Source: Moritella sp. Urea-trap-13 (GTDB lineage Bacteria > Pseudomonadota > Gammaproteobacteria > Enterobacterales > Moritellaceae). Taken from it: 64,000 nt of DNA. Below are positions 1 to 8,326 of the stretch, piece by piece. The position numbers were made by a program, and so were the translations under genes. Where the stretch lies: positions 372,001 through 436,000 of the forward strand of contig NZ_PJCA01000031.1 of the NCBI RefSeq assembly GCF_002836355.1, given 5' to 3'. The stretch's first letter is position 1. Every line of letters starts with the position of its first letter. The notes below the pieces were generated by a model. The model did not search any database, had not been told where the DNA came from, and worked only from the letters and a program-made list of their open reading frames with translations.

Positions 1-152
1 ATTCCGTACCGACTGCAAGTATTCATATCGCTGCTGCTGAGGGATTGAAAGCAGAGGAATTAAAAGTAGGGCTATCTAAAGCTGAGCTATCTCAAACTGA
101 CTCATCTAAAGTTGAACAGTCTAAAGCAAAAGATGAGACTGATACCAGCTAA
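1..152 (+). CDS. C-terminal end of an unidentified protein (5' truncated)
   Basis: An open frame entering from the left edge (codons in phase with position 3) reads to a TAA at 150-152 and gives about 49 residues. The tail is hydrophilic and Ala/Lys/Glu/Ser-rich, with a loose repeat (LSKAELSQ, then SSKVEQSK) that looks disordered or coiled-coil. No domain can be recognised. It converges on the formate dehydrogenase operon with only 16 bp between the stop codons. That it is coding is inferred from the open frame and composition; the function is unknown. Confidence 0.5.
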   Translation, partial: SVPTASIHIAAAEGLKAEELKVGLSKAELSQTDSSKVEQSKAKDETDTS

Positions 153-168
153 TTTAGCTCGTCAATTT

Positions 169-1014
169 TTAATCCATTGATTGTTGTCGCAGCTGCTGCA
201 GATCTTGCCAACTGAATGTCGGCCCTTGTTTACAGGCATATTTGTTATGAATATAACAGTGCCCACAAAGTCCAAGGGCACAGTGCATGCGCCGCTCGAC
301 CGATAGAAAGATGGCATCGGCACTAAACCCAGCTCCGAGAAGATAATTCGCCACGCTGTGCATCATCTGTTCTGGCCCACAGAGTAGCGCTATGGTTGGG
401 GCCTGAACAAATGACGTTACCGCGCTGGGCAGAAAATCCATTGGGGTGCCTTTATATTCATTTATACTATGCTTATCATTTGGCGATAGATCTTCCAGCA
501 CATTAACAACGTTAATGGCCTCTTTTTGCCAAAGTAGGCGCTCTGGTTTTAGCATCTGCGTGGTTCTATTTCTGGCGCCATATACCAAGGTGACAGGTTG
601 TTTTTTCGATCCAGAATTCACTGTGTTGATCAGGCTGACCAAAGGCGCTAGACCACAGCCGCCTGCAACAATTAGCAGGTTTTTATCGCGGATTTTTGCA
701 AGTGGCCAGCCCACACCAAAAGGACCGCGGGCACCCAATATGTCACCTGCCTGCATGTTAAAAAGCGCTGATGTTAGCACTCCCATCCGCCGGATCAGAG
801 CGCGAAATTCACCATTAGCATTAGGTGGCTCAGTAAAACTAAACGGGGCTTCGCCAGCACCAGGTACATTGAGCATAAAGAACTGGCCCGGCAGAGTCTG
901 TTGCCAGTTGTGAGTATTATCGGTGTTAATAAAGCGGAAACGATAGTGGCGGGTATGCTCGCTATCCTCTACATGGTCTACTAACTGGATGGTATCGGGT
1001 ATATGGCTAGGCAT
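169..1014 (-). CDS. FAD/NAD(P)-binding oxidoreductase subunit, sulfhydrogenase gamma / AsrB-like
   Basis: A 281-aa ferredoxin-reductase-fold protein. The N-terminal half is the FAD-binding barrel (GQFFML near residue 45, PFSFTEPP near 60). The middle is the NAD(P)-binding domain (IVAGGCGLAPLVS near 118, LLCGPEQMM near 213). A C-terminal Cys cluster (MHCALGLCGHCYIH, then YACKQGP) should bind a 2Fe-2S centre, as in PyrK, HydG of archaeal sulfhydrogenase and AsrB of anaerobic sulfite reductase. It probably passes electrons between NAD(P)H and the iron-sulfur partner encoded just upstream. I chose the ATG at 1014, which has AAGGA 9-10 nt upstream; an earlier TTG at 1023 overlaps that ribosome site. 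It overlaps the preceding gene by 8 bp and is last in the operon. Confidence 0.85.
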   Translation of the reverse strand: MPSHIPDTIQLVDHVEDSEHTRHYRFRFINTDNTHNWQQTLPGQFFMLNVPGAGEAPFSFTEPPNANGEFRALIRRMGVLTSALFNMQAGDILGARGPFGVGWPLAKIRDKNLLIVAGGCGLAPLVSLINTVNSGSKKQPVTLVYGARNRTTQMLKPERLLWQKEAINVVNVLEDLSPNDKHSINEYKGTPMDFLPSAVTSFVQAPTIALLCGPEQMMHSVANYLLGAGFSADAIFLSVERRMHCALGLCGHCYIHNKYACKQGPTFSWQDLQQLRQQSMD

Positions 1015-2032
1015 TTTTTTCAATCCTTTTCATTATAGAATGAACGCCAATTACACCTGGGCAGGTCTGCTCACAGCGACCGCAACCGACACAACCATAA
1101 CGACCAAATTCCGACACAAAGGCATCACTGAATTTGTGATTCCAAAAGCGCTGAACTCTTGCTCCGGCATTAACCGATGGGTTGTTAAAACTGGCTTCGC
1201 GTTGAAAACCTTCGTACAGACAAGAATCCCAGAAGCGTTGTTGGGTAACCTTGCCTGCCGTTTCTATATCGCGAGTGCTGTAGCAGGAACAGGTCGGGCA
1301 CAACGAAGTACACCCCGAGCATGCGAGGCATTGAATTGCTACAGTGTCCCAGAAAGTCGCTGTAATGGTATTGCTGTTTAATTGTTTAATACCAGCGGTA
1401 ATATGAACATCGCTGGGAAATTCAGACTCGCACTGCTGCAGACTGGCTTCGCGTTGGGCCATATAGTGTCCGTATGCAAGCTCGAGTCCCAGTTCTAGCC
1501 CAAGGAGTGCCTCTTTACCTTTATCTGTGGTAGCCAGCAGAAACCAGTTATCATCAGGCAAGGGATGTAAAATAAGATCGGCGGTATTGATTCTGACGCC
1601 TGGGCCTGCATCAACGGTTGGGCAAAAACCATTTTCACAGGGGTGAATACAATCTACACCGACTAATAAACATTGGTTACGCCTTGCTTGATAATAGGGA
1701 TCATCTTTAAAAAACTGGTCCTGATAACTGATCGCAGTCAGATCACAGCTCTGCACGCCAAATAAAACAAAAGGTGCCGGTGTTGGTAGGGTTTCTCTGA
1801 AACATTGGCCGTCAAATATCAACAAATTCTCACGCTCGGCAAAGAAAAATGCCTTGGGCGAGCTTAATGGTTTGTCCGTCAGTAGTGGTGCCGTTGCTCC
1901 GTTGTCGATCTGTTGCCAGTAGCACTGTTGATTACTGTCTTTAATCACCTGGTTGAATTGGTAATGCTCGGCTAGGTGATGCTGTAATATGCAGAGATTA
2001 TCGATTAAATAACCTTTAATTTCAGGTGTCAT
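1007..2032 (-). CDS. 4Fe-4S electron-transfer subunit, sulfhydrogenase beta / AsrA-like
   Basis: A 341-aa cytoplasmic iron-sulfur protein. Two ferredoxin-type Cys clusters lie in the C-terminal third: CLACSGCTSLCPTC, then CVGCGRCEQTCPG near the end. The long N-terminal domain with FGVQSCDLTA and CENGFCP is typical of HydB/AsrA proteins. In sulfhydrogenase and anaerobic sulfite reductase this subunit links the catalytic subunit to the flavin subunit. Here the catalytic partner is a formate dehydrogenase, so it probably carries electrons from formate to the NAD(P)-binding subunit, or in reverse. The start is the ATG at 2032 (AGAGGA 8 nt upstream). It shares ATGA with the formate dehydrogenase stop, implying translational coupling. 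An in-frame extension to 2095 lacks a ribosome site. Confidence 0.85.
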   Translation of the reverse strand: MTPEIKGYLIDNLCILQHHLAEHYQFNQVIKDSNQQCYWQQIDNGATAPLLTDKPLSSPKAFFFAERENLLIFDGQCFRETLPTPAPFVLFGVQSCDLTAISYQDQFFKDDPYYQARRNQCLLVGVDCIHPCENGFCPTVDAGPGVRINTADLILHPLPDDNWFLLATTDKGKEALLGLELGLELAYGHYMAQREASLQQCESEFPSDVHITAGIKQLNSNTITATFWDTVAIQCLACSGCTSLCPTCSCYSTRDIETAGKVTQQRFWDSCLYEGFQREASFNNPSVNAGARVQRFWNHKFSDAFVSEFGRYGCVGCGRCEQTCPGVIGVHSIMKRIEKNA

Positions 2033-4176
2033 TTTGGGGTTCCTCTGGTCGTACTGGCCGTCACCGTATCGATGGGAATGACTGCAACGGCACAAGCCTT
2101 TAGCTCGGGCATTTTGGTGACCGGATCTTGCGCGGTATTGGTCAGTTGGTTAGAGGGAGCTTCTTTAAAGTGATAAGGCATACTGACCAGTCCGACGGGT
2201 ACGTCATCGGTGAGCATGGCGCGGGTTTCGACATAACCCCGTCGTGAACGGATAGCTACCGGACTCTGATGGCGAATATTAAGTTGCTCTGCATCTACGG
2301 GGTTTATAAATAGGATCCCTGGTGGTGTTTCCCGTTCGAGTAAAGGGGACTTTCTGCTCATTGAACCGCAACCATAATGAAAACTGAGTCGGTTCGTGGT
2401 GAGCTGAAGCGGAAATTCTTCATCTGGTTCTTCATCAATTCCCACATGGTTGACGGGTAACAGTTTTGCTTTACCGATGGGAAAACTATAGCAATGTAAA
2501 ATGCTGGTCCCGTTTGGATTGTCCTTAGTACAGGGCCACTGTAGACCCTGGTTGTCAGTGATTTTTTGGTAGGTCATCGCCTGATAAGCCGGTGTGAGCG
2601 AGGCCATTTCATTGAACACCGCTTCACTGTCTGGCCAGTTTAACAGCTGGCTGCCCATCTGTTGTGCTAGTGCTTGTAACCATTGCCAGTCACCTTTGGC
2701 ATCTCCTAGAGACGGTAAAGCCTGAGATACGCGTTGTACTCGCCTTTCACAATTGGTAAAAGTGCCGTCTTTTTCGGCAAAAGAAGCGGCAGGTAAAATA
2801 AAGTCAGCCAGTTTGGCGGTTTCGGTCATGGTTAACTCAGCCACAACCAACAGATCTAAATTATGCAGTGAGGCTTTGACGTGATTTTGATCGGGATCGG
2901 TAACGACGGGATCTTCCCCAAACAGCAACAATCCACGAAATTCTGTCGCTAGGGCAGCTTTGGTCATACCAAGCGACGTTAATCCGAGGTTGGTCGCGAT
3001 GTCAGTGCCCCAAGCTTGAGAAAATTTTGCCTGATTTTCGCTATCTGCCACTGCCTGATAACCCGGATATACGTTGGGTAAGCAGCCCATATCGCAGGCC
3101 CCCTGCACATTGTTCTGACCGCGCAGTGGATTGACACCGGTGCCCAGTTTACCAATATGACCGCAGATCAGCGCCAGATTAGCCAGCGATATCACATTAT
3201 TAGTGCCACTCATGTACTGGGTAATGCCCATACCATAAAAGATCATCGCACGCTTTGCCTGGCTGTAAGATCTTGCTGCTGACCGAATTAACCCGGCATC
3301 CACTCCTGTTATAGCTGCCACCGATTCCGGTGTGATGTCTTTGACGTGATGGGCTAATAGTTCAAAACCGACACAGCGTTGTGTGACAAAATCTTCGTCA
3401 AACCAGCGTTCTTTAATTATGACGTTCAACATGGCGTTAATCAGCGCGATATTACTGCCTAATTTAAGTTGCAGATGGGTGGGCGTCAGTTTTGCCAAGC
3501 GGGTGACTCGCGGATCAACAACAATAAGTTCGCAACCTTGCTGGCAGGCCTCGATGATGTGGCCGCCTAAAATACTGTGATTTTCAGTGGGATCAGCACC
3601 AAAAATTAAGATGAGATCAGTATCAAAAATATCTTTAGCGCTGTTAGTCATTGCGCCTGACCCCAGAGATTGTGAGAGACCTGCCACAGTCGGACTGTGA
3701 CAGATTCGGGCGCAGTGGTCGACGTTATTGGTTTTCAATACCGCTCTGGCAAATTTTTGCGCGGCATAATTATCTTCGTTACTCGCTCTGGCACTGCTGA
3801 TAATACCGACAGAATTGGCGCCCGATTCTTCAATGAACAATTTGAGTTCACTGGCAATGTCTGTCAGTGCTTCAGACCAACTGACGGGCATAAACTGCTC
3901 TTTACCTGATTTATTTGTTATCCGCTTCAGGGGTTGGGTGATGCGATCACCGGGCGCTATTGCGTAAGCTGTACTCCAGCCTTTTTCACATAACTTACCA
4001 TGGCTAACCGGATGATTTTGCTGTGGCTCTACGCCGATGAGTTGTCCCTGCATATTTATTTTTAGGCAGATGCCGCAACCGACACCACAAAACGGACAAA
4101 TTGTATTAATGAGATCCGCGGTTGTGTGAGCTGTCTCGGCCCCTAAGTTCATAGCGGTAATTGTAGTATCGGTCAT
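2029..4176 (-). CDS. fdhF-like: formate dehydrogenase catalytic subunit (molybdopterin bis-MGD, Cys type)
   Basis: A 715-aa molybdenum/tungsten oxidoreductase of the FdhF type, interconverting formate and CO2. The N-terminal 4Fe-4S motif uses Cys27, Cys30, Cys34 and Cys63 (CPFCGVGCGIC, then HGKLCEKGW). The active-site segment reads CARICHSPTVAGL near residue 155, so cysteine replaces the selenocysteine of E. coli FdhF. Downstream are molybdopterin-binding stretches (LIFGADPTENHS, FYGMGITQYMSGT, GGH/GANPLRGQNNVQG-like) and the C-terminal dinucleotide-binding barrel (TTNRLSFHYG). There is no signal peptide, so it is cytoplasmic. The start at 4176 has AGG about 7 nt upstream; upstream in-frame ATGs lack a ribosome site. 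The operon continues into two electron-transfer subunits. It requires MobA/MobB/MogA-type cofactor assembly. Confidence 0.93.
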   Translation of the reverse strand: MTDTTITAMNLGAETAHTTADLINTICPFCGVGCGICLKINMQGQLIGVEPQQNHPVSHGKLCEKGWSTAYAIAPGDRITQPLKRITNKSGKEQFMPVSWSEALTDIASELKLFIEESGANSVGIISSARASNEDNYAAQKFARAVLKTNNVDHCARICHSPTVAGLSQSLGSGAMTNSAKDIFDTDLILIFGADPTENHSILGGHIIEACQQGCELIVVDPRVTRLAKLTPTHLQLKLGSNIALINAMLNVIIKERWFDEDFVTQRCVGFELLAHHVKDITPESVAAITGVDAGLIRSAARSYSQAKRAMIFYGMGITQYMSGTNNVISLANLALICGHIGKLGTGVNPLRGQNNVQGACDMGCLPNVYPGYQAVADSENQAKFSQAWGTDIATNLGLTSLGMTKAALATEFRGLLLFGEDPVVTDPDQNHVKASLHNLDLLVVAELTMTETAKLADFILPAASFAEKDGTFTNCERRVQRVSQALPSLGDAKGDWQWLQALAQQMGSQLLNWPDSEAVFNEMASLTPAYQAMTYQKITDNQGLQWPCTKDNPNGTSILHCYSFPIGKAKLLPVNHVGIDEEPDEEFPLQLTTNRLSFHYGCGSMSRKSPLLERETPPGILFINPVDAEQLNIRHQSPVAIRSRRGYVETRAMLTDDVPVGLVSMPYHFKEAPSNQLTNTAQDPVTKMPELKACAVAVIPIDTVTASTTRGTPK

Positions 4177-4239
4177 AGCAGAACCTATTCGTATTAAACT
4201 GAGTGAATATTCGGTTAAATTCATTATGCTAAGACTGAA

Positions 4240-4267
4240 AGTATAGCAGCTGGATATCGGGTGATAA
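4240..4267 (-). promoter_or_regulatory. putative sigma70 promoter of the formate dehydrogenase operon
   Basis: On the minus strand TTATCA and TATACT are separated by 16 bp, about 65 bp upstream of the formate dehydrogenase start. This is the best match I find in the divergent interval shared with the FocA-family gene. No clear FNR box is visible there. It is a sequence match only. Confidence 0.35.
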
Positions 4268-4360
4268 TCTGGCATTTATTGTTTTTCGTAAAATTAAAAA
4301 CTGGACTATGCTTAATTTTCGATGCGAAACATAATCGTTACCAAATATCAGGGAGTTACA

Positions 4361-5185
4361 ATGTCGGGACTATTTGGATTAGATGCATTTTCACCAAAAG
4401 AAATTGCTGAGCGTGTAAATAATGTCGGGGTGGCGAAGGTGCATTTGCCAGTGCTGTCTGTTTTGATGTTAGGCATACTTGCTGGTGCCTTTATCGGGTT
4501 GGGAGGACTTTATTTTGTGTTGATAAAATCGGATGCATCGATGAGTTTCGCTACCGGTCAGTTAGTTGGCGGAGTGGCGTTCTCGTTAGGATTAATTCTG
4601 GTTATTGTAGCGGGTGCTGAATTGTTTACCGGTAATAATTTACTGGCAATGGCTTGGGCGGAAGGCAAAATAACCACCTCACAACTGCTGAAAAATTGGG
4701 GGCTGGTGTGTTTGGCCAACTTCATTGGTGCGGCAGGTTTGGCCCTGTTAGTTTTTCTATCTGGTCATACCGACATGAACAATGGGGCTATTGCCGAGCA
4801 GTATATAAAAATAGCACAGTTGAAATGCAGCATGCCATTTTGGACCGCTTTTTATAAAGGCATCCTGTGTAATATACTGGTGTGTATGGCTGTATGGATG
4901 GCATTTGCAGGCCGCACCGTAATAGATAAAGCAGTGGCCATTATTTTTCCTATTTCAGCCTTTGTCGCCGCGGGTTTTGAACATAGTATTGCTAATATGT
5001 ATATCATCCCGTTGGCGATGTTGGAAAAAGCGTTTGGTAACACAGCCGTCAGTGCCGATGCAGTTACTTGGTTCGGATTTTTAAGTAATTTAGTGCCGGT
5101 TATCTTAGGTAATCTGGTTGGCGGCAGTTTGCTGGTGGGTTTGGTCTATCACATCATTTATCGACGAAATATTGGTAAATCATGA
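4361..5185 (+). CDS. focA-like: FocA/NirC-family formate/nitrite channel
   Basis: A 274-aa inner-membrane protein of the FNT family with six predicted helices. Diagnostic segments are AGAFIGLGGLYF (helix 1), AELFTGNNLLAMAW (helix 2 and the omega-loop region), GILCNILVCMAVWMAF, and GFEHSIANMYIIPLAM, which contains the pore histidine. FNT pentamers pass formate, nitrite or hydrosulfide. The divergent formate dehydrogenase makes formate the likely substrate. The start at 4361 has GGGAG 7 nt upstream; an in-frame ATG at 4322 has no ribosome site. Its TGA overlaps the ATG of the P-type ATPase (ATGA at 5182-5185). Channel selectivity cannot be read from sequence, so nitrite or HS- remain alternatives. 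Confidence 0.88.
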   Translation: MSGLFGLDAFSPKEIAERVNNVGVAKVHLPVLSVLMLGILAGAFIGLGGLYFVLIKSDASMSFATGQLVGGVAFSLGLILVIVAGAELFTGNNLLAMAWAEGKITTSQLLKNWGLVCLANFIGAAGLALLVFLSGHTDMNNGAIAEQYIKIAQLKCSMPFWTAFYKGILCNILVCMAVWMAFAGRTVIDKAVAIIFPISAFVAAGFEHSIANMYIIPLAMLEKAFGNTAVSADAVTWFGFLSNLVPVILGNLVGGSLLVGLVYHIIYRRNIGKS

Positions 5186-7845
5186 CTCAGTCTTATCCCC
5201 CCAATCTGACTGGAGAGCAGGCGGAGAAAAATCTTACCAAGTTTGGGCCTAACATATTACCTGAATCCAAACCGCCGAATATTGGCATTGTATTTTTACG
5301 CCAGTTTAAAAGCCCCTTTATTTATGTATTGCTAGTTGCGGCTGTGCTGTCATTTTTTCTGGGGCAAAAAATCAATGCGTTCTTTATTCTTGTCGTTTTA
5401 TTTATTAATGCAGTTATCGGTACGTTTCAGGAGTATTCAGCGGAAAGGGCGGCTAGCGCCCTAAAAAAAATGGTGCCTTCTTATGCCACAGTAATTCGAA
5501 ACAATAAACCGATTAAAATTCATAGCCAAGATGTTGTACTTGATGATCTTGTGCAGCTGGTGCCTGGTGACAAGGTGCCCGCAGATATCCTCTTATGTAC
5601 TAATAATGGTCTGCAGATTGACGAATCAATGCTTACCGGTGAATCTGTTGCCGCGTATAAATCGGTTAAGCAACCCCTGGGTAGGGGTATTGAAAACGGT
5701 TTAGCAAAGGCCGATTCAATTACTGGTCAGAATCAGTGTTGTTTTGCTGGTACTGTCGTCATGCGCGGGCGGGGTAGCGGGCACGTAACCGCTACTGGTA
5801 TAAATACTGAAATTGGTAAGATAACCACTGATGTGGAAGGCCAGCAGACCAAGCCACCACTGTTGCAGCGTATTGAAGCGTTTACCTTGCGTATAACCTA
5901 TGGCATTTTAATTTTGATCACATTTATTTTCATTATTACTTTGCTGCGGGGAGATGAACTCGGCAGTGTCTTTTTGCTGGCGGTTGCACTAGCTGTATCT
6001 GCGATCCCCGAAGGGTTACCCGCCGCTATCACTGTTGCGCTTGCCATCGGAATGCTGAGAATGGCAAAACGGCAGGTTATTATCCGTAACCTTCTGGCTG
6101 TGGAGGCGCTGGGCTCTTGTACTTACATTGCCTCAGACAAAACCGGCACGTTAACGGTTAATGAAATGACTATTCAGCATATTTGGTTAGCTGACGGCTG
6201 CCAGTATCAAGTCAGCGGTGAAGGCGTTGATGTGCAGGGGGAGATCCGTGCGATCAATGGACAGGATAATAACCGACCCGTTGAATTGCTGACGCTGGCT
6301 GGATTGCTGGCGAATGAAGCCTATCTTGAAAAAACTGAATCTGGTTGGAGTGGTCAGGGTGACATGGTTGATGTCGCCTTTTTGGTACTGGCAGCAAAAT
6401 ACGGCATTGATTACAAAGAGGCTCAGGCACTTTACCCTGAGCTTGCCCAGATCCCTTATGAATCCGAGCGGGCTTACTGCGCCAGCATCAACAGGTACCA
6501 AGGTAAGAGCTGTATATTTGTCAAAGGCAGTGTCGAAACACTACTGGAGATGTGTGGCAATGATGATACTAAACCTGCTATAGCGCAGCAAGCTAATACA
6601 CTGGCGAGTAAAGGTTATCGTGTACTTGGGCTCGCTTATGGTTATATAGACGAAGATGTTAATGGGATCACTGTTAAGCCCGAAGATGCGCTGCATGATC
6701 TGAACTTTGCTGGCATGGTCGGCATGATAGATCCTTTGCGCCCTGATGTTAAAAATGCGGTAGAAAAGTGTAAAGCGGCCAGAATTAATGTGGCGATGAT
6801 CACCGGTGACCACCCTATAACTGCATTAGCTCTGGCTGTGCAGGCTGGCATTGCAGATAAAAGCATGTCGGCGATCACTGGACTGCAATTAAACGCCGCC
6901 TATGAGTTGGGACCAGATAAATTCAGTGAATGTGTCCACAGTACTAACGTATTTGCACGTGTATCCCCCCATCAAAAAAAACAAATTATTGAGCAGATTA
7001 TGAATGACGGCGACTTTGTTGCCGTGACAGGAGATGGCGTTAATGATGCACCGGCGTTAAAACACGCCCATGTGGGGATCGCGATGGGGTTGCGTGGTAC
7101 AGATGTGGCGCGGGAAAGTGCTGACATTATTCTTACCGATGATCATTTTACATCAATTGTGCAGGGTATCCTGCAGGGACGCATTGTTTACAATAATATC
7201 CGCAAAGTGATTTATCTATTAATTTCTACCGGGGCGGCAGAAATATTACTGGTGATGTTCTCACTGCTTTTTGGTACACCGCTACCACTGCTGCCACTGC
7301 AGCTGTTATGGCTTAATTTGGTGACTAATGGTATTCAGGACAAGGCTCTGGCATTTGAACCGGAGGAAGGCAGTGAGCTGGATCAGCCTGCACGTTCGCC
7401 CAATGAGGCTATTTTTAATCACCGGATGATAGAACGGGTCGTTGTCACCGCGATTGTGATGGGTAGTCTGGCTTTTGTGCTTTTTAAATGGCAGATAGAT
7501 CAGGGGGTATCTGAGTTTGATGCCCGTAATGTGACACTTTTGCTGATGGTGTTATTTGAAAACGTACATGTGTTAAATAGTCGCTCTGAAAGATTGTCGA
7601 TCTTTAAGCAATATTTCTTTGGTAATAAACTTTTACTGTTTGGTATGCTTGCCGCACAAGGCGTGCATATTGCTGCTATGTATACACCGGGACTTCAGAC
7701 GTTACTGCAAATTAAACCGGTATCATTTGCGCAATGGTCAAGCCTGTTGGGGATCGCGCTGCTGCTTATTGGTGTAGATGAACTGCATAAGTGGATTGAT
7801 AGCAGACGTAATAAGCCCGGTTTATCTGAGAATGAAAAAAACTAG
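5182..7845 (+). CDS. P2-type cation-transporting ATPase
   Basis: An 887-aa inner-membrane pump of the PacL/SERCA-like P2 class. It has an N-terminal cation-ATPase domain, an actuator TGES motif (MLTGESVAA near residue 150), the phosphorylated Asp in SDKTGTLTVNEM near residue 320, MITGDHP, and GDGVNDAPAL near residue 630. About ten membrane helices are expected. Helix 4 reads AIPEGLPAA, as in Ca-type pumps. Helix 6 reads NLVTNGIQDKAL, with Asn where SERCA has the ion-binding Asp of NLVTDG. The ion is therefore uncertain. Its ATG lies within the stop of the FocA-family gene, so the two are translationally coupled. It ends 5 bp before a convergent gene. Confidence 0.88.
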   Translation: MTQSYPPNLTGEQAEKNLTKFGPNILPESKPPNIGIVFLRQFKSPFIYVLLVAAVLSFFLGQKINAFFILVVLFINAVIGTFQEYSAERAASALKKMVPSYATVIRNNKPIKIHSQDVVLDDLVQLVPGDKVPADILLCTNNGLQIDESMLTGESVAAYKSVKQPLGRGIENGLAKADSITGQNQCCFAGTVVMRGRGSGHVTATGINTEIGKITTDVEGQQTKPPLLQRIEAFTLRITYGILILITFIFIITLLRGDELGSVFLLAVALAVSAIPEGLPAAITVALAIGMLRMAKRQVIIRNLLAVEALGSCTYIASDKTGTLTVNEMTIQHIWLADGCQYQVSGEGVDVQGEIRAINGQDNNRPVELLTLAGLLANEAYLEKTESGWSGQGDMVDVAFLVLAAKYGIDYKEAQALYPELAQIPYESERAYCASINRYQGKSCIFVKGSVETLLEMCGNDDTKPAIAQQANTLASKGYRVLGLAYGYIDEDVNGITVKPEDALHDLNFAGMVGMIDPLRPDVKNAVEKCKAARINVAMITGDHPITALALAVQAGIADKSMSAITGLQLNAAYELGPDKFSECVHSTNVFARVSPHQKKQIIEQIMNDGDFVAVTGDGVNDAPALKHAHVGIAMGLRGTDVARESADIILTDDHFTSIVQGILQGRIVYNNIRKVIYLLISTGAAEILLVMFSLLFGTPLPLLPLQLLWLNLVTNGIQDKALAFEPEEGSELDQPARSPNEAIFNHRMIERVVVTAIVMGSLAFVLFKWQIDQGVSEFDARNVTLLLMVLFENVHVLNSRSERLSIFKQYFFGNKLLLFGMLAAQGVHIAAMYTPGLQTLLQIKPVSFAQWSSLLGIALLLIGVDELHKWIDSRRNKPGLSENEKN

Positions 7846-7850
7846 CGGCT

Positions 7851-8309
7851 TTACAAATCTTCTAATCTGTTTGCACTTTGCACCATTGCCATTATTTTGT
7901 GCTGTTCCAAGTCGGCTAGTTGGGTTAACAATTCCTTAGTGGAAGGTAATTCCGCTCTGCTCTTTAAGTTGTTATAAAGATCAATTACCTGCTGATGAAG
8001 CTTGATGATTTCAGGGATAATATCAGTCGATTTTAATTGTGAAAATGGCACCTCACATTGCTGTAGGCGTTCAATTGGGGTCTTATCAAGATAATCATAA
8101 CACCATGTATTGAGAACGCTTTCGCTTGTGTCTTTTTCAAATCCAGCTAATACATTAACAAGCTTTTGTTCATGTTCCTCAAGGTACTTAAGTAACAGCT
8201 TTGCCCGCTCACTCTCATTCTCATCAACGCTATTCTGTAAACAGTTTGCCATCTGCAGATGAAATTCACGTGTCCAATGCAGGACATCTCTTAACGTTTC
8301 AATTTGCAT
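7851..8309 (-). CDS. all-helical protein of unknown function, paired with a cytochrome c
   Basis: A 152-aa soluble protein, predicted almost entirely helical, with scattered His/Glu pairs (REFHLQMANC, EEHEQKL, IKLHQQVIDLY, LEQHKIMAM). The spacing suggests a four-helix bundle of ferritin or hemerythrin style, but I cannot assign metal ligands with confidence. The third ATG (8309) is preferred, because GAGG lies 9 nt upstream of it and abuts the first two ATGs. It follows the cytochrome c gene by 17 bp on the same strand, so the two probably form an operon. It converges on the P-type ATPase. Function is unknown. Confidence 0.7.
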   Translation of the reverse strand: MQIETLRDVLHWTREFHLQMANCLQNSVDENESERAKLLLKYLEEHEQKLVNVLAGFEKDTSESVLNTWCYDYLDKTPIERLQQCEVPFSQLKSTDIIPEIIKLHQQVIDLYNNLKSRAELPSTKELLTQLADLEQHKIMAMVQSANRLEDL

Positions 8310-8326
8310 ACTCATCATCCTCGTAT

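Noticed and set aside
1015-1023. TTG start for the AsrB-like subunit
   Set aside because: It overlaps the AAGGA ribosome site that is well spaced for the ATG at 1014.
169-7845. Formate block as a recently transferred island by base composition
   Set aside because: By eye CTG and GGG codons look more frequent, but a few sampled lines do not differ clearly from the rest; a proper GC and codon calculation is needed.
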